NCBI GenBank assembly: GCA_020634235.1
Contig: JACKCB010000001.1
Coordinates: 1,612,001 to 1,676,000, forward strand
Direction of reading: 5' to 3'
Length of the DNA: 64,000 nucleotides
DNA from: Ardenticatenaceae bacterium
Lineage (GTDB): Bacteria > Chloroflexota > Anaerolineae > Promineifilales > Promineifilaceae
The position numbers and the translations under genes were made by a program. Positions 25,424 through 33,370 of the stretch are shown here, piece by piece. How positions within the stretch are numbered: position 1 is the stretch's first letter; each line of letters begins with the position of its first letter. The notes beneath the pieces were generated by a model. That model was not told the origin of the DNA, made no database searches, and worked only from the letters and a program-made list of their open reading frames with translations.

Positions 25424-25431
25424 CAATCGGT

Positions 25432-25722
25432 ATGATTGTCTCTTTTGCTGACGAAGCCACAGACGACCTGTATCATGGACGCCGCACCAGTCGAGTTCGC
25501 CGATTTCCTCATGATATTTTGCATCGTGCTCTGGTTAGATTAGACGTTCTCAACACTGCCCAGAACTTGATGGATTTGAGTTCACCACCGGGCAATCGTC
25601 TTGAAGCCCTTGGCGGCGATTGGGCAGGCTTCCACAGCATTCGGATTAACAGGCAGTGGCGAATTGTCTTTCGTTGGGAAAACGGAAACGCTTATGACGT
25701 TCAAGTGGTAGATTATCACTAA
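25432..25722 (+). CDS. higB: HigB-type toxin (RelE/ParE superfamily)
   Basis: A 96-residue RelE-fold mRNA interferase. The HigB-specific pattern is visible: LVRLDVLNTAQNLMDLSSPPGNRLEALGG is split here as ALVRLDVLNTA and PPGNRLEALGGD, followed by SIRINRQWRIVFRW and a C-terminal VQVVDYH. The toxin cuts mRNA on the ribosome. It precedes its antitoxin by 12 nt, the toxin-first order typical of higBA. The transcript appears leaderless. Base composition is lower in GC than the core genes. Confidence 0.9.
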   Translation: MIVSFADEATDDLYHGRRTSRVRRFPHDILHRALVRLDVLNTAQNLMDLSSPPGNRLEALGGDWAGFHSIRINRQWRIVFRWENGNAYDVQVVDYH

Positions 25723-25734
25723 AGGTGTGACAAA

Positions 25735-26022
25735 ATGATTCCCGAAAACCGCATCCCGACTCATCCAGGGGTTGTACTAGAAGAAGAATTCTTGATCCCT
25801 TTGGGGCTTACGCAGGTTGCTCTAGCTAAACACTTGGGAGTTCCTACGCAGAGAATCAACGAATTGATTCGCGGCAAGCGTGGTGTGACGCCGCAAACCG
25901 CCTGGTTATTGGCAGGTGCTTTTAAGACAACCCCACAGTTCTGGCTCAATTTGCAGGCAAATTATGATTTGGCCATGAACCGCCCCAAGCAAGAAATACA
26001 GCCGTTAGCCCTGGCAGCCTAA
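25735..26022 (+). CDS. higA: HigA-type antitoxin (XRE helix-turn-helix)
   Basis: A 95-residue antitoxin. It starts with IPTHPGVVLEEEFL, the HigA hallmark. A Cro/C1-type helix-turn-helix follows (LTQVALAKHLGVPTQRINELIRGKRG, given here as LTQVALAKHLG and RINELIRGKRG), then TTPQFWLNLQANYDL. It neutralises HigB and represses the shared promoter at 25395-25423. It is intact and pairs with the gene just upstream. Confidence 0.93.
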   Translation: MIPENRIPTHPGVVLEEEFLIPLGLTQVALAKHLGVPTQRINELIRGKRGVTPQTAWLLAGAFKTTPQFWLNLQANYDLAMNRPKQEIQPLALAA

Positions 26023-26057
26023 CATACCGACCTGGTGACGGGACGCTGGGCAAAGCA

Positions 26058-26305
26058 TCAGGGCACGGTCACGCGGGGGGCGTAGAGCTGGTTGATGCAG
26101 GGGTTGTAGTCGGCCCCCAGGACCAGGCGGTAGTCGTAGGCGTAGGCGTCGTCGCTCACCAGCTCAATCTCGCTCTTGTTCATATTCACCACCCAGCTCA
26201 CAAACCAGTCGAAGGCCCCTTTGAGGTTGGAGCCGTAGTAGCTGAGGCTGGTCGTTTCTACCGGCGCGGCTTCGGCCTCGCCAATGACGGGGATGAAGCC
26301 ATAGG
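26058..26305. repeat. Left 248-bp direct repeat: 3' end of the LCP gene
   Basis: This segment matches 27320-27567 without gaps, with four differences. It starts exactly with the complement of the LCP stop codon and stops abruptly at 26305. Read on the minus strand it encodes the last ~82 residues of the LytR-CpsA-Psr protein, and all four differences are synonymous third-base transitions. No start or upstream part of that gene is attached, so it is a fragment. Confidence 0.95.
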
Positions 26306-26306
26306 C

Positions 26307-26341
26307 AAGACCCTAAGGGTTTTAGAAACCCTTAGGGTCTT
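26307..26341. repeat. Perfect 16-bp hairpin next to the duplication
   Basis: AAGACCCTAAGGGTTT (26307-26322) and its exact reverse complement (26326-26341) flank a TAG loop. It begins one base after the left direct repeat ends and runs straight into a fragment of a restriction-enzyme C-terminus, so it marks a junction. It could be a mobile palindrome or act as a terminator. Confidence 0.85.
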
Positions 26342-26345
26342 TAGC

Positions 26346-26390
26346 ATCACCCCCGCCGAAATCGCCATCGTGGAAGGGCGGGGCAATTGA
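26346..26390 (+). pseudogene. Relict C-terminus of a type IIG/Eco57I-like enzyme (fragment 1)
   Basis: Fourteen codons before a TGA read ITPAEIAIVEGRGN, the usual C-terminal ending (xxEEIAIVEG) of Eco57I/PglX-type methylase-nucleases. Everything upstream has been replaced by the hairpin and the direct repeat. A second similar scrap lies at 26984-27097. Confidence 0.5.
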
Positions 26391-26415
26391 CGCTGGCTAC
26401 TTAAAATGGTAAATT
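26387..26415 (+). promoter_or_regulatory. Promoter of the PemK-type module
   Basis: TTGACG (26387-26392), a 17-nt spacer and TAAATT (26410-26415); the antitoxin ATG is 6 nt further on, so the transcript is probably leaderless. The -35 overlaps the stop codon of the restriction-enzyme relic. Confidence 0.6.
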
Positions 26416-26421
26416 GTACCC

Positions 26422-26658
26422 ATGGAAACGATAACCTTACGCGCCCATTTTGACGGCAAACAAATTCTACTCAACGACCCGTATGAGCTTCAGCCCAATA
26501 CCAACCTGCTGGTGCTGGTCATCCCTCCGCCAGACGCAGAACAGAGGGCCTGGCTAACGCTTTCCGCCCAAGGGCTTAACGCCGCCTATGGCGCTGACGA
26601 ACCAGATTACCCCACGACCCTGATTAAAGAGCCGAACCCCGCCTATGAAGCAGGGTGA
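26422..26658 (+). CDS. Antitoxin of a PemK-type pair
   Basis: A 78-residue protein starting METITLRAHFDGKQILL, an AbrB-like or DUF104-like beta opening, with an acidic Pro-rich C-terminal half that would wrap the toxin. It overlaps the PemK-like gene by 14 nt, the normal order and coupling for antitoxin then toxin. The exact antitoxin family is uncertain; the role is inferred from position and size. Confidence 0.72.
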   Translation: METITLRAHFDGKQILLNDPYELQPNTNLLVLVIPPPDAEQRAWLTLSAQGLNAAYGADEPDYPTTLIKEPNPAYEAG

Positions 26659-26983
26659 CATTATTCTGACCCCACTCCCGCAAGCCAACGGACAGGTTAA
26701 AAACCGCCCGGCGCTTTTCCTGCGGGCAATGCCCCCCTTCAATGATGCCCTCGTTTGCGGCATCAGCACCCAACTGCATCAACAAGTTCCCCATTTCGAC
26801 GAACTGATTACCCATCAAGACGGTGATTTTACCGCCAGTGGGTTGGTCGCCGATTCGGTCATACGGCTTGGCTTTTTGGCGGTTATTCCCCACAATCAAC
26901 TGATGGGCAGCATTGGCTCAATTGCTCCTGAACGGCACAGACGACTGCTGCAAAACCTGAGCGATTATCTTCGCGCCGTCTAG
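26645..26983 (+). CDS. PemK/MazF-like mRNA interferase toxin
   Basis: A 112-residue PemK-fold protein: it starts MKQGDIILTPLP and continues QVKNRPALFLRAM, with DSVIRLGFLAVIPHNQL later. The opening GDI.....P and the KNRPALFL strand are the family core; toxins of this type cut mRNA at short sequences. In the same frame, directly after its TAG, lies a scrap of restriction-enzyme C-terminus, so the module seems to have landed within a decayed restriction gene. Confidence 0.78.
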   Translation: MKQGDIILTPLPQANGQVKNRPALFLRAMPPFNDALVCGISTQLHQQVPHFDELITHQDGDFTASGLVADSVIRLGFLAVIPHNQLMGSIGSIAPERHRRLLQNLSDYLRAV

Positions 26984-27097
26984 ACTGCCTGGAAGCGTAA
27001 CAACTCTCGCCCCTGGGAAGCGGAACTTGACCGCCAGGTCTGCGCCTTCTACGGCCTCGCCGCCGCCGAAATCGCCGTCGTCGAAGGGCGGGGGTAG
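26984..27097 (+). pseudogene. Relict C-terminus of a type IIG/Eco57I-like enzyme (fragment 2)
   Basis: About 37 codons before TAG 27095-27097 read like the end of an Eco57I/PglX-type enzyme: SRPWEAELDRQVCAFYGL then AAAEIAVVEGRG. They follow the toxin stop in frame and have no start of their own. The last residues match fragment 1 (26346-26390), so two homologous endings flank the toxin pair. Confidence 0.6.
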
Positions 27098-27122
27098 GGC
27101 AGCAGCCACGAACAGACAAGAG

Positions 27123-27280
27123 CTACTCAACGAATTGCCAAAAATCCATGACCGCTATTCCTTTGAGCGTTACCGGGCCGCGCCCGTCTTTCGTTAGCAC
27201 TTTGGGCAGCCGCCAGCGCCCTGCCTCTCCAGGTCTTTGGTAGTCGCTTTGGTCCAAGGCGTTGGGAATTGTGGCTCAGA
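27123..27280 (-). pseudogene. Possible C-terminal protein scrap
   Basis: A short minus-strand frame (about 50 codons) ending in TAG reads plausibly as protein (GRWRLPKVLTKDGRG, then KGIAVMDFWQFVE) but is cut by an in-frame TGA near 27280 and has no start. It may be debris of another gene. Evidence is codon plausibility only. Confidence 0.25.
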
Positions 27281-27319
27281 AAGACAGGAAATCCCCACAA
27301 TCCGTCCAGGTGACGTTGG

Positions 27320-27567
27320 TCAGGGCACGGTCACGCGGGGGGCGTAGAGCTGGTTGATGCAGGGATTGTAGTCGGCCCCCAGGACCAGGCGGTAATCGTA
27401 AGCGTAGGCGTCGTCGCTCACCAGCTCAATCTCGCTCTTGTTCATATTCACCACCCAGCTCACAAACCAGTCGAAGGCCCCTTTGAGGTTGGAGCCGTAG
27501 TAGCTGAGGCTGGTCGTTTCTACCGGCGCGGCTTCGGCCTCGCCAATGACGGGGATGAAGCCGTAGG
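27320..27567. repeat. Right 248-bp direct repeat (inside the LCP gene)
   Basis: This is the in-place copy: the last 248 bp of the LytR-CpsA-Psr gene including its stop codon. It is 244/248 identical to 26058-26305. Beyond 27567 the gene continues while the left copy stops. Confidence 0.95.
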
Positions 27568-28882
27568 TGGCCAGGTTGTCGGCGGCCAGCAGGGCCATCT
27601 CCGGGTTGCCGGTGCCGTTGATGATCTCTACGTAGATGGGGGAGCGCAGCGCCTGGTTCAGCGCCGGGGGGGAGATGAGGGTGCGAAAGGTGACCTGCAT
27701 CTTGTCCCAATTGGGCAACTGCACCTGGGCCCCGCTTTCGGGTACCACCCAGGGGGTGAGCTGGTCGCCAACCAGGTAGAGGTTTTGGATGCCGTTTTCG
27801 CGCACGGCCGGGGCGATGGCCGCCAACTGCAAAATGCGGCCAATGTCCATGTCCGTTTCCACGGTGTCGTTGAAGGCATCGTAGAGGGCGGGCACCTGGG
27901 GCAGCAGGTCCAGGTCTAGCCCTTTGTGCAGCAGGGCGCGCAGCAACTGCTGCTGCCGCCGGCCGCGATCAAAGTCGCTGGTGGTCAGGCGGGAACGAGC
28001 GTACCAGAGGGCCAGGAAGCCGTCCATGTGGTGGATGCCGGGGTCCAGGGCCACCCATTCGTAGCTGTCTTCTTCATTGATGTCTAAGTCGGGCGACTTG
28101 AGCCGCCAATCTTCCAGCCGGCAGCTAACGGCAATGTCTACGCCGCCCACCTGGTCCACAATCTCTTTGAAGCCGTCGAAGTCGACGCGGCCGTAGTAGT
28201 GGATGGGGATGCCGAAGTTGTAGAGGATGGTGTCTTTGAGCAGCCCGACCGCGCCGGTGGGGTAGCCGGAGGCGGAGCCGTGGGGCAGGGCGGTGTTGAT
28301 GCGCCCCATGGTCCAGCCGGGGATGTAGACGTAGAGGTCGCGCGGCAGGGAGAGCATGGAGGCGGTTTTGTTTTCGCGGTCGATGGAGACGATGATGAGG
28401 CTGTCGGTGCGGGAGACTTCGTTCCCGGCCGGGGCGTCACTCCCCATCAGCAGCACATTGGTCACGTTGGAGGGCACCTCAAAGGTGGCCACCGGGGTCG
28501 GGATGGCCGTCGACAGCACCACCAGGTCCGGGTCGGGGATGAGAAAGGTGGGCAGGGGGTTGCTGATCTGCGGCCGGCTGGTGGGGGTGGCCGAGGGCAC
28601 GGGCGTGGCCGTGGGCACGGGCGTCTTGCTGGGGATGGGGGTATTGGTCGCGCCGGGCACGGGGGTGTTGGTGACGGTGGGTACCGGGGTGAAGGTGGTT
28701 GGCAGATCGGTGGCCGTGGCGGTCGGGGTGGCGGTTACCACCTGGGCCACGGCGGTGGGGGCAAAGGTCGGCTGGTTAGCCCCGGCCGGGCTGCTGCAAG
28801 CCACCCCAACCAGCACCAACCAGACAAGCAGTACCCCCCCACCCCATCGAATCGCCGGCAAACGGCGGGCAAACTTCAACAT
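27320..28882 (-). CDS. LytR-CpsA-Psr (LCP) family glycopolymer transferase, lipoprotein-like
   Basis: LCP enzymes attach undecaprenyl-linked glycopolymers to peptidoglycan or other acceptors. The 520-residue protein has an N-terminal hydrophobic segment with a lipobox-like LVGVACS. A long Pro/Thr linker (about 35-125) and the LCP domain (about 140-330: LLMGSDAP, RTDSLIIVSID, SLPRDLYVYIPG, ARSRLTTSDFDRGRRQQQL) follow. The LytR_C domain (about 415-500, YVEIINGTGNPEMA) ends the chain. The conserved Arg/Asp residues that bind pyrophosphate are present. The ABC-2 permease gene lies 23 nt upstream in the same orientation, so export and attachment of a glycan are probably co-expressed. Its 3' end is duplicated at 26058. 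Confidence 0.94.
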   Translation of the reverse strand: MLKFARRLPAIRWGGGVLLVWLVLVGVACSSPAGANQPTFAPTAVAQVVTATPTATATDLPTTFTPVPTVTNTPVPGATNTPIPSKTPVPTATPVPSATPTSRPQISNPLPTFLIPDPDLVVLSTAIPTPVATFEVPSNVTNVLLMGSDAPAGNEVSRTDSLIIVSIDRENKTASMLSLPRDLYVYIPGWTMGRINTALPHGSASGYPTGAVGLLKDTILYNFGIPIHYYGRVDFDGFKEIVDQVGGVDIAVSCRLEDWRLKSPDLDINEEDSYEWVALDPGIHHMDGFLALWYARSRLTTSDFDRGRRQQQLLRALLHKGLDLDLLPQVPALYDAFNDTVETDMDIGRILQLAAIAPAVRENGIQNLYLVGDQLTPWVVPESGAQVQLPNWDKMQVTFRTLISPPALNQALRSPIYVEIINGTGNPEMALLAADNLATYGFIPVIGEAEAAPVETTSLSYYGSNLKGAFDWFVSWVVNMNKSEIELVSDDAYAYDYRLVLGADYNPCINQLYAPRVTVP

Positions 28883-28905
28883 AGAATCCTCAGGCGCGGC
28901 GTCCT

Positions 28906-29811
28906 CTACAATGTTTCGCCAAACAGATATTGGTAGCGATTAAACACAGCATAACCAACGACAAAGGTGAGGGCCGCAATAACCATCGTCCGCAGCATAT
29001 AGGCCGGGTCCATCCCGGCCGGGCCAGCCCCGGTCGTGGTACCCCACAGCACCGTGCGATAGCCGTCAACAATCGAGGCCATCGGGTTGAACCAGCGCAT
29101 CACCCGCGCCGGCGAAAAAGTAAGCCCTAGCAGCGTCACCACCTGCTCATACTGCTCCAACGGGTAGATGATGGGCGTCAGGAAAAACCAGGCCAGCATC
29201 ACCACATCCAGGATCATCATGATGTCCCGGTAGAAGACGTGCAGCGTGCCCAGGAAAAGGGCCAGGCCCAGGGTAAAGACAACCTGGGTCAGGATGAGCA
29301 CCGGCACCCACAAGGCATGGACTGTCAGCCCCAGGCCAAAGGCGTAGAGAAAGACGACCAGGATGATCAGGGCAATGCCGAAATTAACCAGGTTAGAGAG
29401 TACCGTGGAGAGGGGCAGCATTTCGCGGGGGAAGTAAACCTTTTTCACCAGCGACGCATTGCCGCTGATGGCCACCGTGCCGCCGATGAGCGCCCCGCTG
29501 AAGAAGTTCCAGGGCAGCAGCCCCACCAGGAAAAAGACGGGGTATTGGCGGATCTGCTGGTTGCTGAGTACGGAGAAGACCAGGCTGAAGACGACCATCA
29601 TCAACAGCGGGTTGAGCAGGCTCCATAGGATGCCCAGGACCGAGTTCTTGTAGCGCACTTTCAGGTCCCGGGCCACCAGATTTTGCAGCAAATAGCGGTA
29701 GCGGTACAGCTCCCGCGGGTTGGGGAACCAGCGCCGCCAGCCGCTTTCGGCGGCGGAAATGCCCACTTCTGTGCTGCTTTCGGTACTGGCGGGCCAGTTG
29801 GCACTAGACAT
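28906..29811 (-). CDS. ABC-2 type polysaccharide export permease (Wzm/TagG-like)
   Basis: The 301-residue permease has six hydrophobic segments and the family opening RYRYLLQNLVARDLKVRYKN, split here as YRYLLQNLVARDLK and VRYKNSVLG, then LWSLLNPLLMM. Such permeases export O-antigen or teichoic-acid glycans with an ATPase of the Wzt/TagH type. The likely partner ATPase is encoded about 9 kb away at 38583. A minus-strand promoter (29901-29873) stands about 60 nt before the start. The gene is followed closely by the LCP transferase. Confidence 0.92.
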   Translation of the reverse strand: MSSANWPASTESSTEVGISAAESGWRRWFPNPRELYRYRYLLQNLVARDLKVRYKNSVLGILWSLLNPLLMMVVFSLVFSVLSNQQIRQYPVFFLVGLLPWNFFSGALIGGTVAISGNASLVKKVYFPREMLPLSTVLSNLVNFGIALIILVVFLYAFGLGLTVHALWVPVLILTQVVFTLGLALFLGTLHVFYRDIMMILDVVMLAWFFLTPIIYPLEQYEQVVTLLGLTFSPARVMRWFNPMASIVDGYRTVLWGTTTGAGPAGMDPAYMLRTMVIAALTFVVGYAVFNRYQYLFGETL

Positions 29812-29872
29812 AATCGATGCTCGGTGACAATCTCACAATCACCCACCCCGGCCGGGACGGGTGCAAGCGGGC

Positions 29873-29901
29873 ATTATAACTTAGATGGATTTGAATGGGA
29901 A
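29873..29901 (-). promoter_or_regulatory. Promoter of the permease-LCP operon
   Basis: On the minus strand TTCCCA (29901-29896), 17 nt, then a perfect TATAAT (29878-29873). Start codon at 29811. Confidence 0.5.
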
Positions 29902-30017
29902 ATGGGCCTTTGGCGGGGTCAGCGATTCTCATATCTGCATTAGAGTCACGGGAAGGGATGGCCGCCAGGCCCGTGCCGGGCTGGACACCCGGCCGGGCAC
30001 TCCCTACAATCCCCAGG

Positions 30018-32021
30018 ATGAGCATGACAAGACGATTTTGGCACAACCGGTTGGCCGGGGGGCTACTCCTGGCACTGCTGCTGGCTGGCCTGGTGGCCTG
30101 CGCCCCGGCCGGGCCGCCGCTGCCACCCCCTCCGGTACATCTCCTGGCACCAACCGCCACCCCACTGCCCACCCCCACGCAGACCCCACTGCCCACTCCC
30201 ACGCAGACCCCGCCGCCCCCGGCCGGGGCCGACAGCGCCGCGCGGCTGGCCGCCAACCAATACCCGCTGCGCGACGACCTGGCCCTGGCCCGCGCCTTTC
30301 GCGGCCAGACCCCGGCCGCCACCCCGGCCGGGCCGGGCCAGCCACCGGCCATCGGCACCCGGCAAAGCTTCAACATTCTCAGCTACACCAGCAACGAAGT
30401 CTCAGTCATCACCGCCGAACTGCTGGCCGTGAGCGACCATGCCTACTTCTGGTTCGACGTGGCCCTCACCCCCCCGGCCGGGGACGCCCTGGCCGCGGCG
30501 GCCGGCGGCTTTGACGCAATCTATGGCCAGGTAACAGCCACCTTCGGCCAGGAAGCCAGCCCCGGCATTGATGGCGACCCGCGCATTCACATTGTCCACG
30601 CCGCCCCAGACACGCTATGCGGCTCCCCGGCCGGGTGCAGCCTGGCCGGCTATTTCAGCGCCGCCGATGGTTTCCCGCTGGCGGCCCAGCCCAACTCCAA
30701 CCAGCGGGAGATGTTTGTGATGAATGCCCAGCAGTTCGCCACCGGCAGCTATCTGGGCGTGCTGGCCCACGAGTTCCGGCACATGGTGGAGTTTAATTAC
30801 GACCGCGGCGAGGCAGATTGGGCGGCGGAGGGGTCGGCGGTGCTGGCGGAGGAGCTGGCCGGCTTCCCGGCCGGGCCAACGGCCAGCGGTAACGCCTTCC
30901 TGGCCGACCCCGACTTGCAGCTGAACAGTTGGTCCGACAACGACAAATACCGCCACTACGGCCAGGGCTACGTGCTGAGCCGCTATCTGTACCAGCAGTT
31001 GGGGCCGGCGCTGTACACCACGCTGGCAACCCACCCGGCGGCTGGGCTGGCAGCGCTGGATGACCTGGCCGCAGCCGGGCTGCTGCCGCGCGACGGCCAG
31101 GCAATGTGGCTGGATTGGCTGGCCGCTCTGGCCATTCACGACCGGCCGGGCGTGCCAGCGCGCTACGAGCTGGGCCGCGAGGAGCTGAACACCGCAGCCA
31201 GCGCACCCCTGGCCAGTCTGCCGGGCCAGGTAACGACCACGGTTAGCCAGTTTGGCGCGGATTATTACAACCTGACCGGCGTAAGCGGCACACTGCGCTT
31301 CCGAGGGGCGGCAGCGGTGCCGCTGCTGGCCACGGCCCCGGCCGGGGACGGGCCGGTCTGGTACAGCGGCCGGGCCAATTTCCGCGAGATGCGCCTGACC
31401 CGGCCGGTGGATTTGCGCGGGGTAACGGCAGCCACGCTAACCTATGACGTCTACTACGATCTGGAGTATGGCTATGATTACGCCTATGTGGCGGTCTCGG
31501 CCGACGGCGGGGTAACCTGGCAGGGGTTGGCCGCGGCCGGGATGCAAGGGTTAGCAGCAGCCGACAACCCGGCCGGGGAGGCGCTGACCCCCCGCTTCTA
31601 CACCGGCCGCAGCGCTGGCTGGCAAACAGAGCACATCGACCTGACGCCCTACGCCGGGCAGCAGCTTTTGCTGCGCTTCATGGTGCTCACCGACCCGATT
31701 TTGACCTGGGAGGGAGTGGCCCTGGCCAATGTGGCCATCCCGGAGCTGGGCTTTGTGGATGTGGCCGGGGCGAACCCGGCCGGGGGCTGGCAGGCGGAGG
31801 GGTTTGTGCCGGTAACCCCTACCCTGCCGCAAAGCTGGTATTTGCAGCTCATCACCTTCCCCGGCGGCGTGCCCACAGTCACGCTCCTCTCCCTGGACGA
31901 GATTAACGCCCTGCAACTGCCCCTCACCGGCGAGGAGGCTATCCTGGTGGTGGCCGCAGCCGCGCCGGCGACGCTGCACCCGGCCGGGTACACCCTCAGT
32001 TGGTCCCCGCCCGTTCCCTAA
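30018..32021 (+). CDS. Secreted lipoprotein metallopeptidase (gluzincin-type)
   Basis: A lipoprotein signal (LLLALLLAGLVAC) is followed by a Pro/Thr linker containing a repeat of PTPTQTPLP. The catalytic part has HEFRH at about residues 251-255 and EADWAAEGSA downstream, giving the third ligand Glu of gluzincins such as the M30 and immune-inhibitor-A-like groups. A C-terminal beta-sandwich (ATLTYDVYYDLEYGYDYAYV, VSADGGVTW) resembles the MAM-like domains of InhA proteases. TGGACA-17-TACAAT ends 7 nt before the ATG at 30018, implying a leaderless mRNA. The ATG at 30024, with AGGA 5 nt before it, is the alternative. Confidence 0.82.
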   Translation: MSMTRRFWHNRLAGGLLLALLLAGLVACAPAGPPLPPPPVHLLAPTATPLPTPTQTPLPTPTQTPPPPAGADSAARLAANQYPLRDDLALARAFRGQTPAATPAGPGQPPAIGTRQSFNILSYTSNEVSVITAELLAVSDHAYFWFDVALTPPAGDALAAAAGGFDAIYGQVTATFGQEASPGIDGDPRIHIVHAAPDTLCGSPAGCSLAGYFSAADGFPLAAQPNSNQREMFVMNAQQFATGSYLGVLAHEFRHMVEFNYDRGEADWAAEGSAVLAEELAGFPAGPTASGNAFLADPDLQLNSWSDNDKYRHYGQGYVLSRYLYQQLGPALYTTLATHPAAGLAALDDLAAAGLLPRDGQAMWLDWLAALAIHDRPGVPARYELGREELNTAASAPLASLPGQVTTTVSQFGADYYNLTGVSGTLRFRGAAAVPLLATAPAGDGPVWYSGRANFREMRLTRPVDLRGVTAATLTYDVYYDLEYGYDYAYVAVSADGGVTWQGLAAAGMQGLAAADNPAGEALTPRFYTGRSAGWQTEHIDLTPYAGQQLLLRFMVLTDPILTWEGVALANVAIPELGFVDVAGANPAGGWQAEGFVPVTPTLPQSWYLQLITFPGGVPTVTLLSLDEINALQLPLTGEEAILVVAAAAPATLHPAGYTLSWSPPVP

Positions 32022-32069
32022 CCCGCCGCACCGGAGGGTCCCAGCGAAAACAACTCCGGGCTTCTGTTC

Positions 32070-32115
32070 GTAGTAGCCGCTTCAGCGGCCCCGACGGCTC
32101 AAGCCGTTCCCACAA
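32070..32115. repeat. Diverged relative of the 108-bp repeat palindrome
   Basis: GTAGTAGCCGCTTCAGCGG at 32070-32088 matches one arm of the palindrome in the copy at 51533 with one mismatch. A second partly complementary arm (CGGCTCAAGCCGTTCCCAC) follows. It sits between two convergent genes, a usual place for REP-like elements. Confidence 0.55.
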
Positions 32116-32154
32116 ACAAAAGTCCTAACCTGTTTGTGCGCCAACCCCAGGCCA

Positions 32155-33315
32155 TCAGCAGAGGGCCAGGGCCTGGGCCAGGTCGGCGATGAGGTCGTCG
32201 GCGCTCTCGATGCCGACGGAGATGCGCACCAGGCCGGGGTCCACGGCCAGCGGTGAGTCGGCCACGGAGGCGTGGGTCATGGGCGCGGGCAGCTCAATGA
32301 GCGATTCCACGCCGCCCAGCGATTCGGCCAGGGTGAAGTAGCGGGTCTGGCGGGCCACGGTGCGCGCAGCGGCCGCGCCGCCATACAGCAGGAAGGAGAT
32401 CATGCCACCGGGGCCGGCCATTTGCCGCCGCGCCAGTTCATATTGGGGGTGGCTTTCCAGGCCGGGGTAGATAACCTGGGCCACGGCCGGGTGGTCGGCC
32501 AGGAAGCGGGCCACCTGGGTGGCGTTGCGGCAATGCTGGGCCATGCGCAGGGCCAGCGTCTTGATGCCGCGCAGGGTGAGGAAGCAGTCCATGGGGCCGG
32601 GGACGGCCCCGATGGCGTTTTGCAGGAATTTTAGCTGCTCGTAGAGGGGGGTGTCGTTGAGCACAATCGCCCCGCCTACGACGTCGGAATGGCCACCGAT
32701 GTATTTGGTGGTGCTGTGGACGACGAAGTCAGCGCCCAGGGCCAGGGGGTTTTGCAGGGCGGGCGAGGCAAAGGTATTGTCTACGCCCAGCCACGCCCCG
32801 GCCGGGTGGGCCAGCGCGGCGATGGCGGCGATGTCGCTCAGGCGCAGCATGGGGTTGGTGGGTGTCTCCAGCCAAACCAGCCGGGTGTTGGGGCGCAAGG
32901 CGGCGGCTACGGCAGCGGGGTCGGCGGTATCCACAAAGCTAAACGATAGGCCGTAATGGGCCAGCACTTTATCGAACAGGCGGAAGGTGCCGCCGTAAAC
33001 GTCGTTGCCGCTGAGGATGTGGTCCCCCGGCCGGAGCAGGCGCAGCAGCGTGTCGATGGCGGCCATGCCGGAGGCGAAGGCCAGGGCATGGCGTCCACCT
33101 TCCAGGGCGGCCAGGGCTGTTTGCAGCGCCGTACGCGTGGGGTTGTCGGTGCGCGAATACTCATACCCCTTGTGCTGAGCAACGTCCGTCTGGGCGTAGG
33201 TAGAGGTCTGGTAGATGGGGGTCATGACGGCGCCGGTGGTGGGGTCGGGCGCGGCTCCGGCGTGGACGGCCAGGGTTTCCAGCCGGGGCTGGCGGGTGTG
33301 GGCATTGGGGGACAT
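32155..33315 (-). CDS. Cys/Met metabolism PLP-dependent enzyme (cystathionine gamma-synthase/lyase type)
   Basis: The 386-residue fold-type I PLP enzyme has LAVHAG at the start, the YSRTDNPTR substrate loop, SGMAAI, LETPTNPMLR and the PLP-binding Lys204 in STTKYIGGHSD. These place it in the MetB/MetC/MccB family, which makes or breaks cystathionine and related thioethers. Synthase versus lyase activity cannot be settled from motifs. It is monocistronic on the minus strand; no riboswitch is seen upstream of the ATG at 33315. Confidence 0.93.
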   Translation of the reverse strand: MSPNAHTRQPRLETLAVHAGAAPDPTTGAVMTPIYQTSTYAQTDVAQHKGYEYSRTDNPTRTALQTALAALEGGRHALAFASGMAAIDTLLRLLRPGDHILSGNDVYGGTFRLFDKVLAHYGLSFSFVDTADPAAVAAALRPNTRLVWLETPTNPMLRLSDIAAIAALAHPAGAWLGVDNTFASPALQNPLALGADFVVHSTTKYIGGHSDVVGGAIVLNDTPLYEQLKFLQNAIGAVPGPMDCFLTLRGIKTLALRMAQHCRNATQVARFLADHPAVAQVIYPGLESHPQYELARRQMAGPGGMISFLLYGGAAAARTVARQTRYFTLAESLGGVESLIELPAPMTHASVADSPLAVDPGLVRISVGIESADDLIADLAQALALC

Positions 33316-33370
33316 TGTGATTCAATTGCTCCTTAATCATCGGGTCTGGCAGGCCGATTGGCCCGATTGT

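Noticed and set aside
25265..25431. Possible small gene between the nuclease and higB
   Set aside because: No frame with a start signal and protein-like content; only the higB promoter is convincing.
33316..33370. SAM riboswitch before the Cys/Met PLP enzyme
   Set aside because: Only ~55 bp lie between the start codon and the neighbouring terminator; no riboswitch core is visible.
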